Source: Neckera pumila (lineage: Eukaryota; Streptophyta; Bryopsida; Hypnales; Neckeraceae). Taken from it: a stretch of DNA of 64,000 nucleotides. Shown one piece after another: positions 40,093 through 51,815 of the stretch. Made by a program: the position numbers and the translations under genes. The stretch lies in contig OZ018413.1 of assembly GCA_963969595.1 (NCBI GenBank), positions 16,543,711 to 16,607,710 of the forward strand, in the 5' to 3' direction. The notes below the pieces were generated by a model. The model was given only the letters and a program-made list of their open reading frames with translations, ran no database searches and was not told the origin of the DNA. The stretch's first letter is position 1. Each line of letters starts with the position of its first letter.

Positions 40093-41676
40093 ATGACTAT
40101 TTCCACTTCTTTCGTTGCTACATCTACTACTGGTCCAGTCTCCGCTATTGCTAACGAGGCACCACGACTTCAACCACTTCTATTTCCACCGTTGGCTGCT
40201 GATGGAAGTAATTACCTTCTATGGGCCAAGACTGCAAAAGCCCACATTTATGCGGAGCAATTATCAGACTGTATTATATTTAATGGAGATTCTACTGTAA
40301 GTGATACTGTTTCTCCTGCTATTTCTTGGAAAATTTTATTGTTACTTCGCCGCCACTTTATTCCTTCACTACAACATCAGTATTTAGAAATAGACAAAGC
40401 TAATGAGCTTTGGAAAAAGCTCAAATCCCGTTTTGATCACCAGAAGATTATTTTTCTTCCTAGAGCATTACATGACTGGACTCACTTACGAGTGTTGGAC
40501 TTTCCAACATTTGTTGCTTTCAACAATGAGTTGTATCGCATTATGTCACAACTACGGTTATGTAGTCAGACTATAACCAAACTTGAAATAATTGAGAAAA
40601 CCCTCTCAATATTTCCACTTGTTTCTGCTGTACTAGCCCAACAATATAGAAACATGAAATTTGAGAATCACTCAGATCTTATGCCTCTATTACTCCTTGC
40701 TGAAAAGCAAAACGAGATCCTCTTGCAAAATGCGGAGGCCCGTCTTGATGAAACAACGGTTCCAGAGTTCCATGTTATTAAGGTTTCTACTATGAAACCT
40801 AAACCACAAAAACATCGCTTTAAACCACGTCATAAACAAACTGGTAGCTACAGCCGTGACAACCAACATGGCCAGAGGAAAAATACCACTTCCTCTACTA
40901 ATAATCACAGTAAGCATCCATCAGAGACGCGTTGTTGTCACAAATGTGGCAGAGTAGGACATTTGGCAAATATATGCCGAACATCAGACTACTTTGTCAA
41001 AATGTTTCAAGAAAACAAGAAACTTCGAGCTCAAGGTCGTGAAGCTCACACTATGGATGCATCTATGGATCCATATAGCGATGACGATAGAGAAACCTAT
41101 GTTGCTGAGGACACCTCCACTGGTGAGTCTTGTGATGCGCTTCTTGACTCTGCAACTACTCATTCAATCCTGCGGGATAAACAATTTTTTGATGTTAATA
41201 ATTTATCAAATTGGCAAACCAGAAATTTAATGACCATGGCTGGATCGAATGTGTTTCATTTTCAAGAGGGACCAACAAAGGTGATTTTGCCTGAGGGCAC
41301 CACCATTACATGCATGCATGCCATGTATTCCCCCTCTGCGCCTCGGAGCTTGATCAGCTATCGAGATGTGCGCACCAACGGTTTCCACCTTTCCACTAGA
41401 ATTATAGGTAGGCGAGAGGCTCTGGATTTTGTACAGAATAATAAAGTTGTGGAAACGGCCTTTGCTGCGGCAAATGGCTTGTACCGAATTCCAATCTGGC
41501 CACATATTATTTCTAGTTTTGTTGTATCTTTTAAAGATAATCAAACTTCTCTTTGGCATAGAAGATTGGGCCATCCAGGTTCTACTTTATTTCGCAAACT
41601 TCTTCCCTGCGTTGTTGGTCATAATTCGCAACTAGCAGATGTCAATTCTATGACAATCTATTATGCATGTGTATAA
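40093..41676 (+). CDS. Copia gag, protease and start of integrase (527 codons, truncated)
   Basis: An open 527-codon frame. Residues about 30-200 are the copia gag (UBN2-type) domain, with DGSNYLLWAKTAKAH. A CCHC zinc knuckle (CHKCGRVGHLANIC) lies near residue 277, the aspartic protease motif LLDSATTHS near 350, and the GAG-pre-integrase HRRLGHPG near 490. The frame then hits TAA just where the CxxC half of the integrase zinc finger should be. The rest of pol continues in another frame. In intact elements this is one polyprotein. Confidence 0.88.
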   Translation: MTISTSFVATSTTGPVSAIANEAPRLQPLLFPPLAADGSNYLLWAKTAKAHIYAEQLSDCIIFNGDSTVSDTVSPAISWKILLLLRRHFIPSLQHQYLEIDKANELWKKLKSRFDHQKIIFLPRALHDWTHLRVLDFPTFVAFNNELYRIMSQLRLCSQTITKLEIIEKTLSIFPLVSAVLAQQYRNMKFENHSDLMPLLLLAEKQNEILLQNAEARLDETTVPEFHVIKVSTMKPKPQKHRFKPRHKQTGSYSRDNQHGQRKNTTSSTNNHSKHPSETRCCHKCGRVGHLANICRTSDYFVKMFQENKKLRAQGREAHTMDASMDPYSDDDRETYVAEDTSTGESCDALLDSATTHSILRDKQFFDVNNLSNWQTRNLMTMAGSNVFHFQEGPTKVILPEGTTITCMHAMYSPSAPRSLISYRDVRTNGFHLSTRIIGRREALDFVQNNKVVETAFAAANGLYRIPIWPHIISSFVVSFKDNQTSLWHRRLGHPGSTLFRKLLPCVVGHNSQLADVNSMTIYYACV

Positions 41677-41722
41677 GGCAAGTTAATTTGCCAGACCATT
41701 TTCATGGAACCTTCCCCATGAA

Positions 41723-44617
41723 TTGCCACCAATGTTATCCAGACTTCAAGGTGATATTTGTGGTCCAATATCTCCTATGTCTGGACCATTTCGATATTTT
41801 TTGGTTTTGATTGATGCATCGGGCAAACAATCACATGTATTTTTATTATCTTTTCGAAATTTAGCTTTTGCTAATTTACTTTCTATGCTTATCCGTTTTA
41901 AAGCTCATTTTCGCAATTATCCAATCAAAACATTACAAATGGATAATGCTCAAGAATTTCAGTCAAAATCTTTTGAAGACTATTGCACTACCACGGGAAT
42001 TGAGTTGACATATTCTGTTCCATATGAACATGCTCAAAATGGCTTAGCGGAATCATTTATTAAATGGATTCAGCTCATCACGAGGCCATTGCTTCTTCAT
42101 GCAAAATTGCCCTCATATATGTGGGGACATGTAGTTTTACATGCTGCAAATCTAATTCGCCTTCGTTCTTTTTCTATGGAGATTGCTTCTTCACAAGAAT
42201 TGCTCTCGGGACGCGTCCTCAATGTATCCCATTTACGAGTATTTGGCAGTTGTGTATGAGTTTCCATTCCGGAACCTCAACGCCACACTATTGGCAATCA
42301 TTGACAAGAAGGCATTTATGTCGGCTTTGACTCTCCAAGCATAATTTGTTACATTACTCCATCAACTGGTACATTACTCCGTGCTCAATTTGCTAATTGT
42401 CGATTTGAAGAAGATATATTTTCATCTTTTAAAGGAGGAGCATCTTTTCAAGGGACTTCCACTAACGTCACTTTTCAAGCACCTCAGACATTTACATCAA
42501 ATCCAGACCCAAGAACGTCTATGGCTGAAACTGAAGTTTCAAAGATTTTGCATTTGCAACAGATTGTCAATCAAACGCCTGATGGATTTCATGATGCAAC
42601 ACGGATTACTTGAAATCCGTTAAATGAAGCTCATAATCTTCCTACTCAAATCATTGTACCAGATATTACAATAACTTCAACTCCTCAATTGACAAGCAAA
42701 CAAACTCGCGGACCGGATAAACAGCCATGTAAACGCAAACTTCTTCCAGATGTTGTTGATCCTTCTTCACTTATAGCAGATACGGCTAATTTTACAAAAT
42801 CATTTGTAAACGACTGTCCATCAACATCTCAAGGCAATATTTTTGTTCAAAAGCAACAAAAGCCTAAATTGAATACATAATTATCTGTGATGTACTGCGG
42901 TACATGAGATGTATGGAATAGGGCAAATATGAACATCAATGATTCCTTCATTTGTATGATTGCAGAAAAATTTTCTTGCGAGAAAGATGATCTTGAACCT
43001 CGTACAATTGACGAAGCGATGCATCGCTCTAATTGGCCAAAGTGGAAAGCTGCTATTGAAGAGGAGTATGCTTCTTTAAATAAAAGACAAGTATTTGGTC
43101 CTATTATAGACAATCTTACTGCTCGCCTTCTTGGATACAAGTTGGTATTTATTTGCAAACGTAATGACAAAGGACACATCATTCGATACAAAGTCTGTTT
43201 GGTTGCTCAAGGTTTTACTCAAAAATTTGGTATTGATTATGATATCACGTATTCTCCAGTTATGGATTCGATTACATTCCGATATCTTCTTGGAATGGCA
43301 GTTCATGCTATTCTTGATATGCATCTTATGGATGTAGTGACAGCCTATCTATATGGCTCCCTACATGCTAATATTTATATGAAAGTATCTCTTGATCTTG
43401 AGACCACTAGCCCACATTCATCTACTTCAGGCAAATATCGTGGCGTTAAATTACAACGTGTATTGTACGGTCTCAAACAATCTGGACGTATGTGGTATCA
43501 ACAACTACGACAATTTTTTTTTCAGCATCATGTTATAAATGATGCATTACTTCCATGTCTCTTTATCAAAAGAGACAAACATGGATTTATTATTATCGCC
43601 GTCTATGTTGATGATTTGAACCTTGTGGGCACCAAATCTGTATGTGCTGCAGCTACTCAATTGCTTATTTGTGAATTTGAGATGAAATTACTTGGCAAAA
43701 CTATTTTTTGCATTGGTTTATAGGTTTTACATATGAAAGATGGCAGCATCTTTCTTTCTCAAACCACTTATATCAACCGAATTTTCAAACGATTCAATAT
43801 GATTAATGCTTATCCTCTTTCTACATCTATGGTTGGGCATAGTGCTAAAGATGATGATCCTTATCGCCCTTGCGAGGAGGAGAAGGAACCATTGAGTGAA
43901 CAATATCCATACCTCGCAGCAGTCGGAGCACTCTTATATTTGGCTACGTCTACAAGACCTGACATTGAATTTGCAGTTAGTGTCCTTGCAAGACATAGTT
44001 CTAGACCGATACTTCGACACTGGAATGGCATCAAACATCTCTTTTGTTACTTGAAAGGAACTGAAGATTTGGGACTACATTACAGTCGATCTATTGATCC
44101 AAAACTGGTTGGATATGCTGGTGCTGGATATAGGTCTGATCCAGCAATATCCAAACCTCAAACAAGTTATGTATTTTTACGACATGGAGTTACAATTTCT
44201 TAGAAATCAGTGAAGCAAACAATTACTGCAACATCATCAAATCATGCAAAAATTATTGCTTTGCATGAAGCATCTCGGGAATGTATTTGGCTATGGTCAA
44301 TTGATAATTTTATTCAAACAAACTGTGGATTATCACATGATGATTCTCCAACTATCTTATATGAGGACAATAGTGCTTGTGTTGCACAAATGCAAGTAGG
44401 TTTTATTAAGGGTGACCGAACAAAACATATTGATCCAAAGTATTTCAGTTTTACACACAACTTGATTACTAACAAAGCAGTTGAAATCAAGAAAATTTCA
44501 TCAACTGATAATCTTGCTAATCTTTTCACCAAGGCTCTTCCATTATCTATTCATCGTCAACTCATTCATGGCATTGGCATGAGGCGACTTAGTATTTTGG
44601 AGCAAGACATTCAATAA
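41723..44617 (+). pseudogene. Copia pol remainder: integrase core, reverse transcriptase, RNase H, with in-frame stops
   Basis: All in one frame, offset from the gag frame. The integrase core runs 41723-42259, with acidic residues in GDICGP, MDNAQEF and GLAESFI. A variable linker occupies 42260-42928. Reverse transcriptase runs 42929-43723 with VCLVAQGFTQ, YGLKQSGRMW and YVDDLN. The connection and RNase H run 43733-44617 with SSNHAKIIALHE and YEDNSACVA. Stops interrupt it near 42257, 42290, 42612, 42878, 42905, 43721 and 44201. RNase H has Lys at a position that is normally an acidic residue (SSNHAK). The copy cannot move by itself. Confidence 0.9.
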
Positions 44618-45134
44618 GTGTGTAAACCTTTTGATATCCTTTTATAGTTTTTTTCCATTGGATTTTGCTATGAGATTGGATTGATAAAGGTGCTGTACTC
44701 TTTTTCTTTCATTTGTGGTTTTTTCCTTGATCATAATCAAGGTTTTCCCAAATAAGGTTTTAATGAGGTAGCATCCGTGAACATACGGATATTATATAGA
44801 AAAAGGTGGGGTCGTGGTGAGAACCACGGTTTTGGGATCAATGCTGGAGCTTGTTAACCATCTTGGAGTGCCTTGCATCTTCTCACATCACAGCTCAAGA
44901 GTAGGGTAGCGGGTCGACTGCTTATTCCTACCTCACTAGCAATGCTAAGCCGCGGGTTTTTTGAATCAATCGACGAGGCCGACGAGTATCGAACCTTGGA
45001 CCGATTGATTGACCACTGACGTACGAAACCAGCCGACCAAGTCTACGACTTGATGATAGTGACCGACTTCTAACTGATTATATAGACTTCATCAAATACA
45101 TCATATTAAATTTTTATTTTATTACTATTATGTT

Positions 45135-45147
45135 GAGCAAGGAGGAG
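45135..45147 (+). other. Polypurine tract of the copia element
   Basis: GAGCAAGGAGGAG directly precedes the 3' LTR and would prime plus-strand synthesis. Confidence 0.65.
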
Positions 45148-45371
45148 TGTTAAGAAACGTAGTGTGAACGCTCACCATAATATGGTGAGTGACACTTGTC
45201 ACTAGGATTAGAGGAAATCTTCTTGGACAAATAGGAGGAGATAACTATTCATTGTCTATTTCCTATTCTCCTTGTATATACTTCAAACCCCAATGAAGGA
45301 TGGTATTCTTTTTGAGTGTATTTTTGTTGTTCTTATGTTTTATAACTTTGTTTCGTTTTATATCCTCAACA
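45148..45371 (+). repeat. 3' LTR of the copia element
   Basis: 224 bp, TG...CA, five substitutions relative to the 5' LTR. The LTR contains a CTTGTATATACTTC motif that could serve as TATA region and a downstream AATGAAGG phrase. Confidence 0.93.
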
Positions 45372-47759
45372 GCAACTATGCTTTTTGCAGTTGAAGTTCT
45401 CTTTCTCTGGAATAGAGTGAGTTTTCTAATTAGGTTTGTTGACTTTGCAGGAGGTAGATACAACGATTTTGGATTTGTCCTTTGAAGAAGCAACGGAGAA
45501 GCCTTACATTGCATTGATGGGTATTTATGTATTCAAGAAGGATGTTCTTCTGAAACTATTAAGAAGTGAATGCAAGAATCATTTGCCAATTTTGTTGCAT
45601 TTTCACAATACTCATGCTTTTTTTTTCTGGAGTACTTATTTTTTTATTTTTTTAAATATGGCCAATGTATTTACCTTTAAGATGAAAAAATCCAAGGAAC
45701 AAAAAGCATAGAAAAATTTTCTAAGTAGAAAAGTGCCAAATTGCAAGAAAATAGACATTTTGATGCTTTTCTTTTCCTAAATTGCAATAAATTAAATAAA
45801 TAAAACAAAAATAGGCCATTTGTAATAACTCTATAGAGACGGTCATTCACCAAAAGAACCACCAAAATAAGATTTTATGTATTCTAAAATGTAAGAAGGA
45901 AGAAGCTCTCTTTGTGGACTTCCACACAATACAAAATTAGTTATTTTTAGAAACCCTTTTTTGTATAGCTACAAGTCTACTACAAGACCATTCTCTCCAA
46001 ATCTCAGCTCCAAATTTGATTTTTTGGGTACTAAATAGTACTAAAAATCTCCAAATTGGAATTTGTGACATAAAATTGGGGGATGTTTTTATATAGTAAA
46101 ACATTTTTCAAAATTGCCGAAAAATTATGCAAGGTGTATAATGGTCATGAGCACCGTCTCTATAAATCTTAAGTCATTTGGATCCAATACACAAAAGTAA
46201 TGCCTAAAAAACAAATCAACATGCAAGGTGTGATCCAAAATAGTACAAGTGTTTCTTGCATTCACCCTAAAGTAAGAAGCTATATTGTATTCTAAGTTCT
46301 TTCTTTGGCCCAATATATTGAATAGCTATAAAGTCAATAGAGAAGTTCAAATTTCAAATGAGTAAATATTGCACTTTTGAAATCAATAGAGCACCTCTGC
46401 TTTGAAGAAAGATGTATTCCTACTTTTGATAGTAGCGTTGATATTGACATGTTTCTTAACCAGAAATAAAGGGTTTTCAAATCTTGTTGGAATTTTGCAG
46501 GTAGAGATATCCCACAATCAACAATTTTGATTCAAAAATTATACCCACTTCAGCCAAGGAATTTAGCGTCCAAATATGCCATTTGATTTTGGAATCTCTT
46601 CCAAGTGACACAGCTTTTGGAGTGAGGGAATTGTTATTATTTTAGGTTTTGGTTTGTTTTGAGTTTTCACACTTTGCAAAGTTCTTTGGATTGATATAAT
46701 GAAAAGAATGTGTTAATTAAACTGTAAATTGTTCGGTTTGTCTCTTTGGCAAGCATACTTGTTCAATGACTACTGGAAGGATATTGGGATATGTGAATTC
46801 TATCAATTTTCCAATGAATCTTGTAGTAGAGTCCAAATGCTTTGACAGTGTCAATGTTGAGAGGAATCTGGTTGGATTTAGACAAAAATTATCCTTATGC
46901 TTCACCTTCAACCAAGAATTTACAAATTTTTGTTTATTTTCAAATTTTCCTAAAGTTTAGATTCTTTTGTTGGTCCTAAAATGGTTTTCTTTATGATTGG
47001 ATTTCTGCAGCCGCCCCATTTAAGTTTCTACAATGCTGCCAAGCCAATCTTTACATCACCACAATATCTTCTTCTAATATAAATTCAAAAATGCTAGGTA
47101 GGCAGGTATCAATTATCCTCCATCAAAACTAAATGATGTTTGCTGTAGGATACTTCTGCATATTTGATAGCCACCAAATTCTTGAGCCTTAATTGGTTCA
47201 ATGTTGCTAGAAAAGTGGTCTAACTGAATTTGGAATTGCCATGTCAAGGATTCTATTGTTTCACATGGATGCTTTCTTAGAGAGTGAAGCAGGGAGCATT
47301 CAATTGTTGGTATTCAATCTTGTCTAGAGTCTAGATATGTGTTGAAGGTAAGACCTGCTTATTTTTACCAACATCTGAAGGACCACTAATTCAAGTTTTA
47401 AATGACCCATTTAAAATCAAATTTTTTAGGGACTCTATTGGACTTCAAAGTCGCCTTTTGATGGTACTTCATAGAAATTTTCTTCTTTTCTATTGGACGT
47501 TATTAATTGTTGAAACACCAAATCTGGTAACTTTTAGATAGGTTCTTGTGTTTATTGTGTTCCAAAGTGCTTAAGGTTGTGTGGTTACAGAGTTTACAGC
47601 TAGAGGCGGTACTGAGTAGTTTTTTTATTTGTGCAAATCCAAACAAGCACTTGTCTAATAGGGTTAATGTAAATGGAATCAAGCTTTTGGTGGACATGAT
47701 GCTTAATAGCAAGTGCTAGTTCAGGCCGAGGCCTAGGATCAAGTTAGATCATTAGGACT

Positions 47760-48765
47760 AAGAGTCAAGTCCAATGTGAATTTAGAACCCTATAGTAGAA
47801 ATCCAGAGGTTTTTAAAAACCTAAAATAAATAGAAATTGGAGTCTAAACAAAGAAGATATAGGCAAATGAAGTTTAGTGTACAGATTGGATGAAGAATAG
47901 CTAGAATCATCCACAAGGAACAAGATTGAAAAATTAAGACTCCAAAAGTGAAATTAGAAGTTAATTTTAATAATTAGGTTAATAATAAAGCATGGATGAA
48001 GTTTAGAGTATTGATTAGCGGTCAAACTTCATCTATCAATAACTTCCACTAGTAATGGTCAGTTTGAAAATAAGATAGCATTTTGGAAAGATAAAAAAAA
48101 TTCTTTGTGGAACAAGTGTTAAAAATTTAAAATTAATAATTGACCAAAAGTAGTTTAGTCCTCTCAGTAATTGAGGATTAGCAAAGCAAACTAGGTTAAA
48201 GTTTATCAAATAAGAATTTAGATTTAGAATGGGATAGGAAAAAAACTAAGAGCAGTCCAAATTTAGGTTCAAATTTAGGAAAATATCCCAAAACTTAAAT
48301 TTTTATGAAGGATGAAGTTTAGGCTAAAAAATGGATGAAGTCACTTGAAACTCATCCATTCAAGTCCAAACTTGAATCTTAGCTAGAAGTTAGTAACTTT
48401 AAGCTAAGGCCCAAATTTCAAAGCTAATCGAATTAGAAAAAATATTCAAAGAGGTGGATGAAGTTTAGATCGCCTCCTCAGGGCTAAACTTTATTTGTCC
48501 ATATTTTTTTCTAAGAGTGTTAGAATTTGATGAATTTACATTTTTTGAAATTGGCATAAGATTATCTACGATGTAAAATTTGCTAGATTTAGATTGTCAT
48601 TATTTTTATTAGCAAACCACAATGGCCTAGTTAGTTAGATTGTCCAAGTTATTTTCTACAATTAGGTATTTAGGTTAGAATTGTTGGCTCTTTTACAAAG
48701 TTGTGTGCATTTAGGTACTTAGGAGAAAGATTCTTTTCTTGGAAGGCACAATGGGCCGATGTTAG
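47760..48765 (-). repeat. Dispersed repeat R3, copy 2
   Basis: Inverse of 33235-34330. It lies just beyond the last readable exon of the AGPase relic and directly before TTAA element B. Confidence 0.55.
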
Positions 48766-48796
48766 GCATCCATTTTGCATAGAAACTTGTACTATA

Positions 48797-50133
48797 TTAA
48801 TCCCTAAAGGACTAGCATGCATTTTAGCTACATAGCAATTTTAGGCAAGTACATGTGACTAGAGATTTTCATATTTTTGGCCCAAATTTTATCAAATGGT
48901 AAGGGTGAGGAATATCTTGCATATGCACTATATTTAATGACATTTGAAAATATGAGTAAAAAGTTATGGCCTAATATATTTTTTTTTTTTTATAAATGGG
49001 CAGTCCAAGCAGATAAAAAAAATCACTTTTAAAAAAAATAAAAAATTGAAATCAATTTTTTAGAATTATATATACATGGAAAGCTTTGAATCATTCCATT
49101 TTGATCAATGAGTCAAAAGTTATGAGGAATTTTTGTTTGCAGGCGGCTACGGATTCTCCACTCTAAAATAAACTTTGAAGTCCTTTATCTAACTCAATTT
49201 TCAATGTTTTTTGAAAAAACTATAATTGTAGGATGCAAATTGTTTATTACAACATTACAAACAATTTGGATTGGCATTTTTCAATTCCATAATTAACTTC
49301 TTAATAATTTAGTATTTTGAATCACTCTATTACTGTCTACTTGTTATTCTTTTCCTATATATTGTACAATTCTAGATGATTTGAAGTGTTTCAAGCATAT
49401 GGCCTACTTGTCTAGGCAAAAGAGTATAAAGAAGCACCACCATTTGGGACATTTTTTTTAGAAAAGTAAGCTTGTGAAGTGTAGCTCCCCTATTTTTTGC
49501 ACAATTTGCAAGACCCCAAAAAATATTTTCATGAATTTGAATGCTAAGGTAAATCCCCCCATAACCAACCAATTAAGGAATTCTGACATGATCTAAAGTA
49601 GTGAAGGCAAAACAAATATTTTCTAGAGGTACATCAATAGAAATGACATGGATTGCAAAAAAATTTGTAATTTTGTCGCTTGAGTTGAAATTACTTTGAA
49701 TTTTGGGAGGCAAAAAGTGCGCCGGACCCATGGCCAATGTGTAGAGTCCTCCAATTCCAATCATTCAATAACTTTTTACCTAATCATCATTTCCTATTTT
49801 CTTTTCACAACTTGAAACATGTGTCATGTATTTATTAGTTCCAACCTTGAAAACAAAAAAAACCCGCATTCTAAGCATGGTCGGAAATACGTGCACCTAT
49901 AGGTTGGGAATGGGTCAGTGGTCGGCAATGGGGGGAGTTATCTTAATATCTTACAATCCACAAGGTGAAAATTTCTGAAATTTTTACCACATGTTCTCAA
50001 GTCAGCATACTATAAGATCCTACAATTACATATGTAGAAAAATGTTTTTTTTCAAAAATTTGGTACTTGTTCTAAAAATGGCAATTTTTGAGCAATTTCA
50101 TTGAGAACATAGTCATGGAACTCTAGGGGTTAA
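48797..50133 (-). mobile_element. TTAA-type non-autonomous element (copy B), long form
   Basis: It begins TTAATCCCTAAAGG and ends CTAGGGGTTAA. Read on the minus strand, 50133-49960 matches 423-600 closely and 49200-48797 matches 1000-1352. The middle has about 400 bp absent from copy A. Two minus-strand open frames (49372-49764) are not recognised as any transposase. Confidence 0.65.
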
Positions 50134-50435
50134 AAACCCGGTTGTGTACGTCTAATTATCAAGGGTGGATAATTAAATGCCCAAGGATGGGTATTTGGCA
50201 AGGGGTGCCACATCATGGCCATCTATGATGTGGCGAAGACAATAGCGCCTGAATTTTCAGTGTAGATTGGCAGTAGAGTAAAAGGGACGAGCGCATGGAT
50301 TTGACTACCTAGAAAATTCTAGCACAACTAGGTACTCAACTAGCACGAGGCACAATCAAGCAAGAAGGGCCAGCAGTGGTCAAAAAGAGCCAAACTAATC
50401 AATAGCCGCATTTTGAAGAGTGAGAATAGTATTCC

Positions 50436-50674
50436 CACTATAAGAAACCTATGTTTTAGGTGACGTTAGCATAACCTAAGCAGACGCATTTTTGTGGACA
50501 CAAAATAAAACAACTTGTGTTTTTATGTCAATGATAACGTCCACTGTAACATCCAAATATTACATTGGACGTTATTATTGACATAAAAACACAAGTTGTT
50601 TTATTTTGCGTCCACAAAAATGCGTCTGCTTAGGTTACGCTAATGTCACCTAAAACGCGGGTTTTTTTATAGTG
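50436..50674. mobile_element. CACTA-type MITE with perfect target duplication
   Basis: A 239-bp nearly complete palindrome from CACTATAAGAAACC to TTTTTTTATAGTG, flanked on both sides by TCC (50433-50435 and 50675-50677). The arms include GTGACGTTAGC/GCTAATGTCAC, CAGACGCATTTTTGTGGAC and ACAACTTGTGTTTTTATGTC. A three-base target duplication and a CACTA end define the superfamily. It has no coding capacity. Confidence 0.88.
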
Positions 50675-51599
50675 TCCTCTAGAGAATGCTCAAAATATAA
50701 ATTGCTCTTAAAAGACCAACAATATTATAAATCCTTATATACTAGCAATTAATATACACTAGCTTGAGTTAATTAATAATCTTGATCTTATAATTTTAGC
50801 TAGCTATAAAGCCCAAGGGATCATCTCTATGTCATTTTTTGCTTCATCATTCTATTTCCACTGCTCGGGGAGGACATGGAATGGGTCAAGCAACAAATAT
50901 GATGGTTGAGCTAGCACTAGACTAAGAAGACTTTGAACTAATGGATTGCATTGGGACTACCGGCAGCATGGAATTCTCACAAGCCATGTCTATATCCATT
51001 TGGCGGCAATGTCCTTATAGCTCAAGCTGGAAGGATCCACTAATGAATCATTATGACAACTCTAGGAGTAAGAATAAGATGCAACAGGTTTGTCCATCAC
51101 CAAAGTTGCGCATGCGACCTTGATATTATGGGAAGTGGACTCAAAGACCATCTTAGCCATGTTATTCGAGACTGTATCAACAATAGGAACCCAAAGAGAT
51201 CACTCCTTGAAATTTAAAGTACACACTTAAATTAAAGAGGGTATCTGATGTAGGACTATTTACCATAATTATTGTATTTAAGATTACATAAAAAGCTACA
51301 TTGGGCATATTTTTAATACTCTATGGTTTTTTTAAATTCATTCATGCAATTTTTTAAGTGGGATTATTTTACATATAAAATGTAAGTGTTCAATTCATTT
51401 GACCAAGTGATATTTTTTAACCACTAAAGGCAAATTATATGTTGAATGAACAATTGAAAATCCGAGTAGGATGTAAGAAGTCAATTTGGGTTGGTTGTTT
51501 AACAAAATTTTGACACAAGGTGTGAACCCGGGTATGGACATGTATCCCTTTAGTGTGAATATATTTTATCCTAATTAAGTACCTGAAACAAAAGTTATA

Positions 51600-51815
51600 T
51601 TGCCTTGAACTTATGTTTTAGGTTACAAGCTCTGATTTTTCTTGACGGATTTTAGTGGCAATCCAATGCAACAAACCCATGTTTTTATATCAACATTGAT
51701 GTTATATAGAATGCTTTTGTTGACAAAAAAACATAGGTTTATTGCATTGGATGTCTACTAAATTTTGTCAAGAAAAATCAGGGCTTGTCACCTAAAACGC
51801 AGGTTTCTTATAGTG
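51600..51815. mobile_element. Decayed CACTA-type MITE
   Basis: The right end is intact (GCAGGTTTCTTATAGTG), the left end has decayed to CTTATGTTTTAGGTTACAAG. The arms pair through GATTTTTCTTGAC/GTCAAGAAAAATC and CCAATGCAA/TTGCATTGG. The right terminal 25 bases match those of the element at 50436-50674. Confidence 0.65.

Larger units (their letters stand above)
38484..45371 (+). mobile_element. Ty1/copia LTR retrotransposon, full-length but defective
   Basis: Two 224-bp LTRs bound 6888 bp. The internal order is gag, protease, integrase, reverse transcriptase, RNase H, which defines copia. By eye the LTRs differ at 5 of 224 positions (about 2.2%), so insertion is fairly recent, but the coding region has a frameshift and several stops. 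The target duplication is imperfect: AGAAC on the left, GCAAC on the right. It sits 27 bases into an intron of the AGPase relic. Confidence 0.93.
38196..47347 (+). pseudogene. ADP-glucose pyrophosphorylase large subunit, dead gene split by a copia insertion
   Basis: Fragments of glucose-1-phosphate adenylyltransferase large subunit, the regulatory subunit for starch synthesis in plastids, occur in family order. About 38196-38270 has DIDNVLVF. The exon ending at 38456 has FNEKTKSADLKSM followed by GT. 45451 to about 45553 encodes VDTTILDLSFEEATEKPYIA and YVFKKDVLLKLL. 46501 to about 46575 has RYPTINNFDSKIIPTSAKEF. 46752 to about 46830 has AYLFNDYWKDIG. 47011-47097 has PPHLSFYNAAKPIFTSP, and 47249-47347 has HGCFLRE. 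FNDYWKDIG and YVFKKDVLL are large- rather than small-subunit signatures. Stops interrupt several exons, for example TAG just after 46500. One donor has become AT and one acceptor AA. The copia element lies in the intron after 38456. Confidence 0.85.

Noticed and set aside
49372..49764. Minus-strand open frames in TTAA element B as a transposase
   Set aside because: Short, AT-driven composition, no DDE/DDD-like pattern or known domain.
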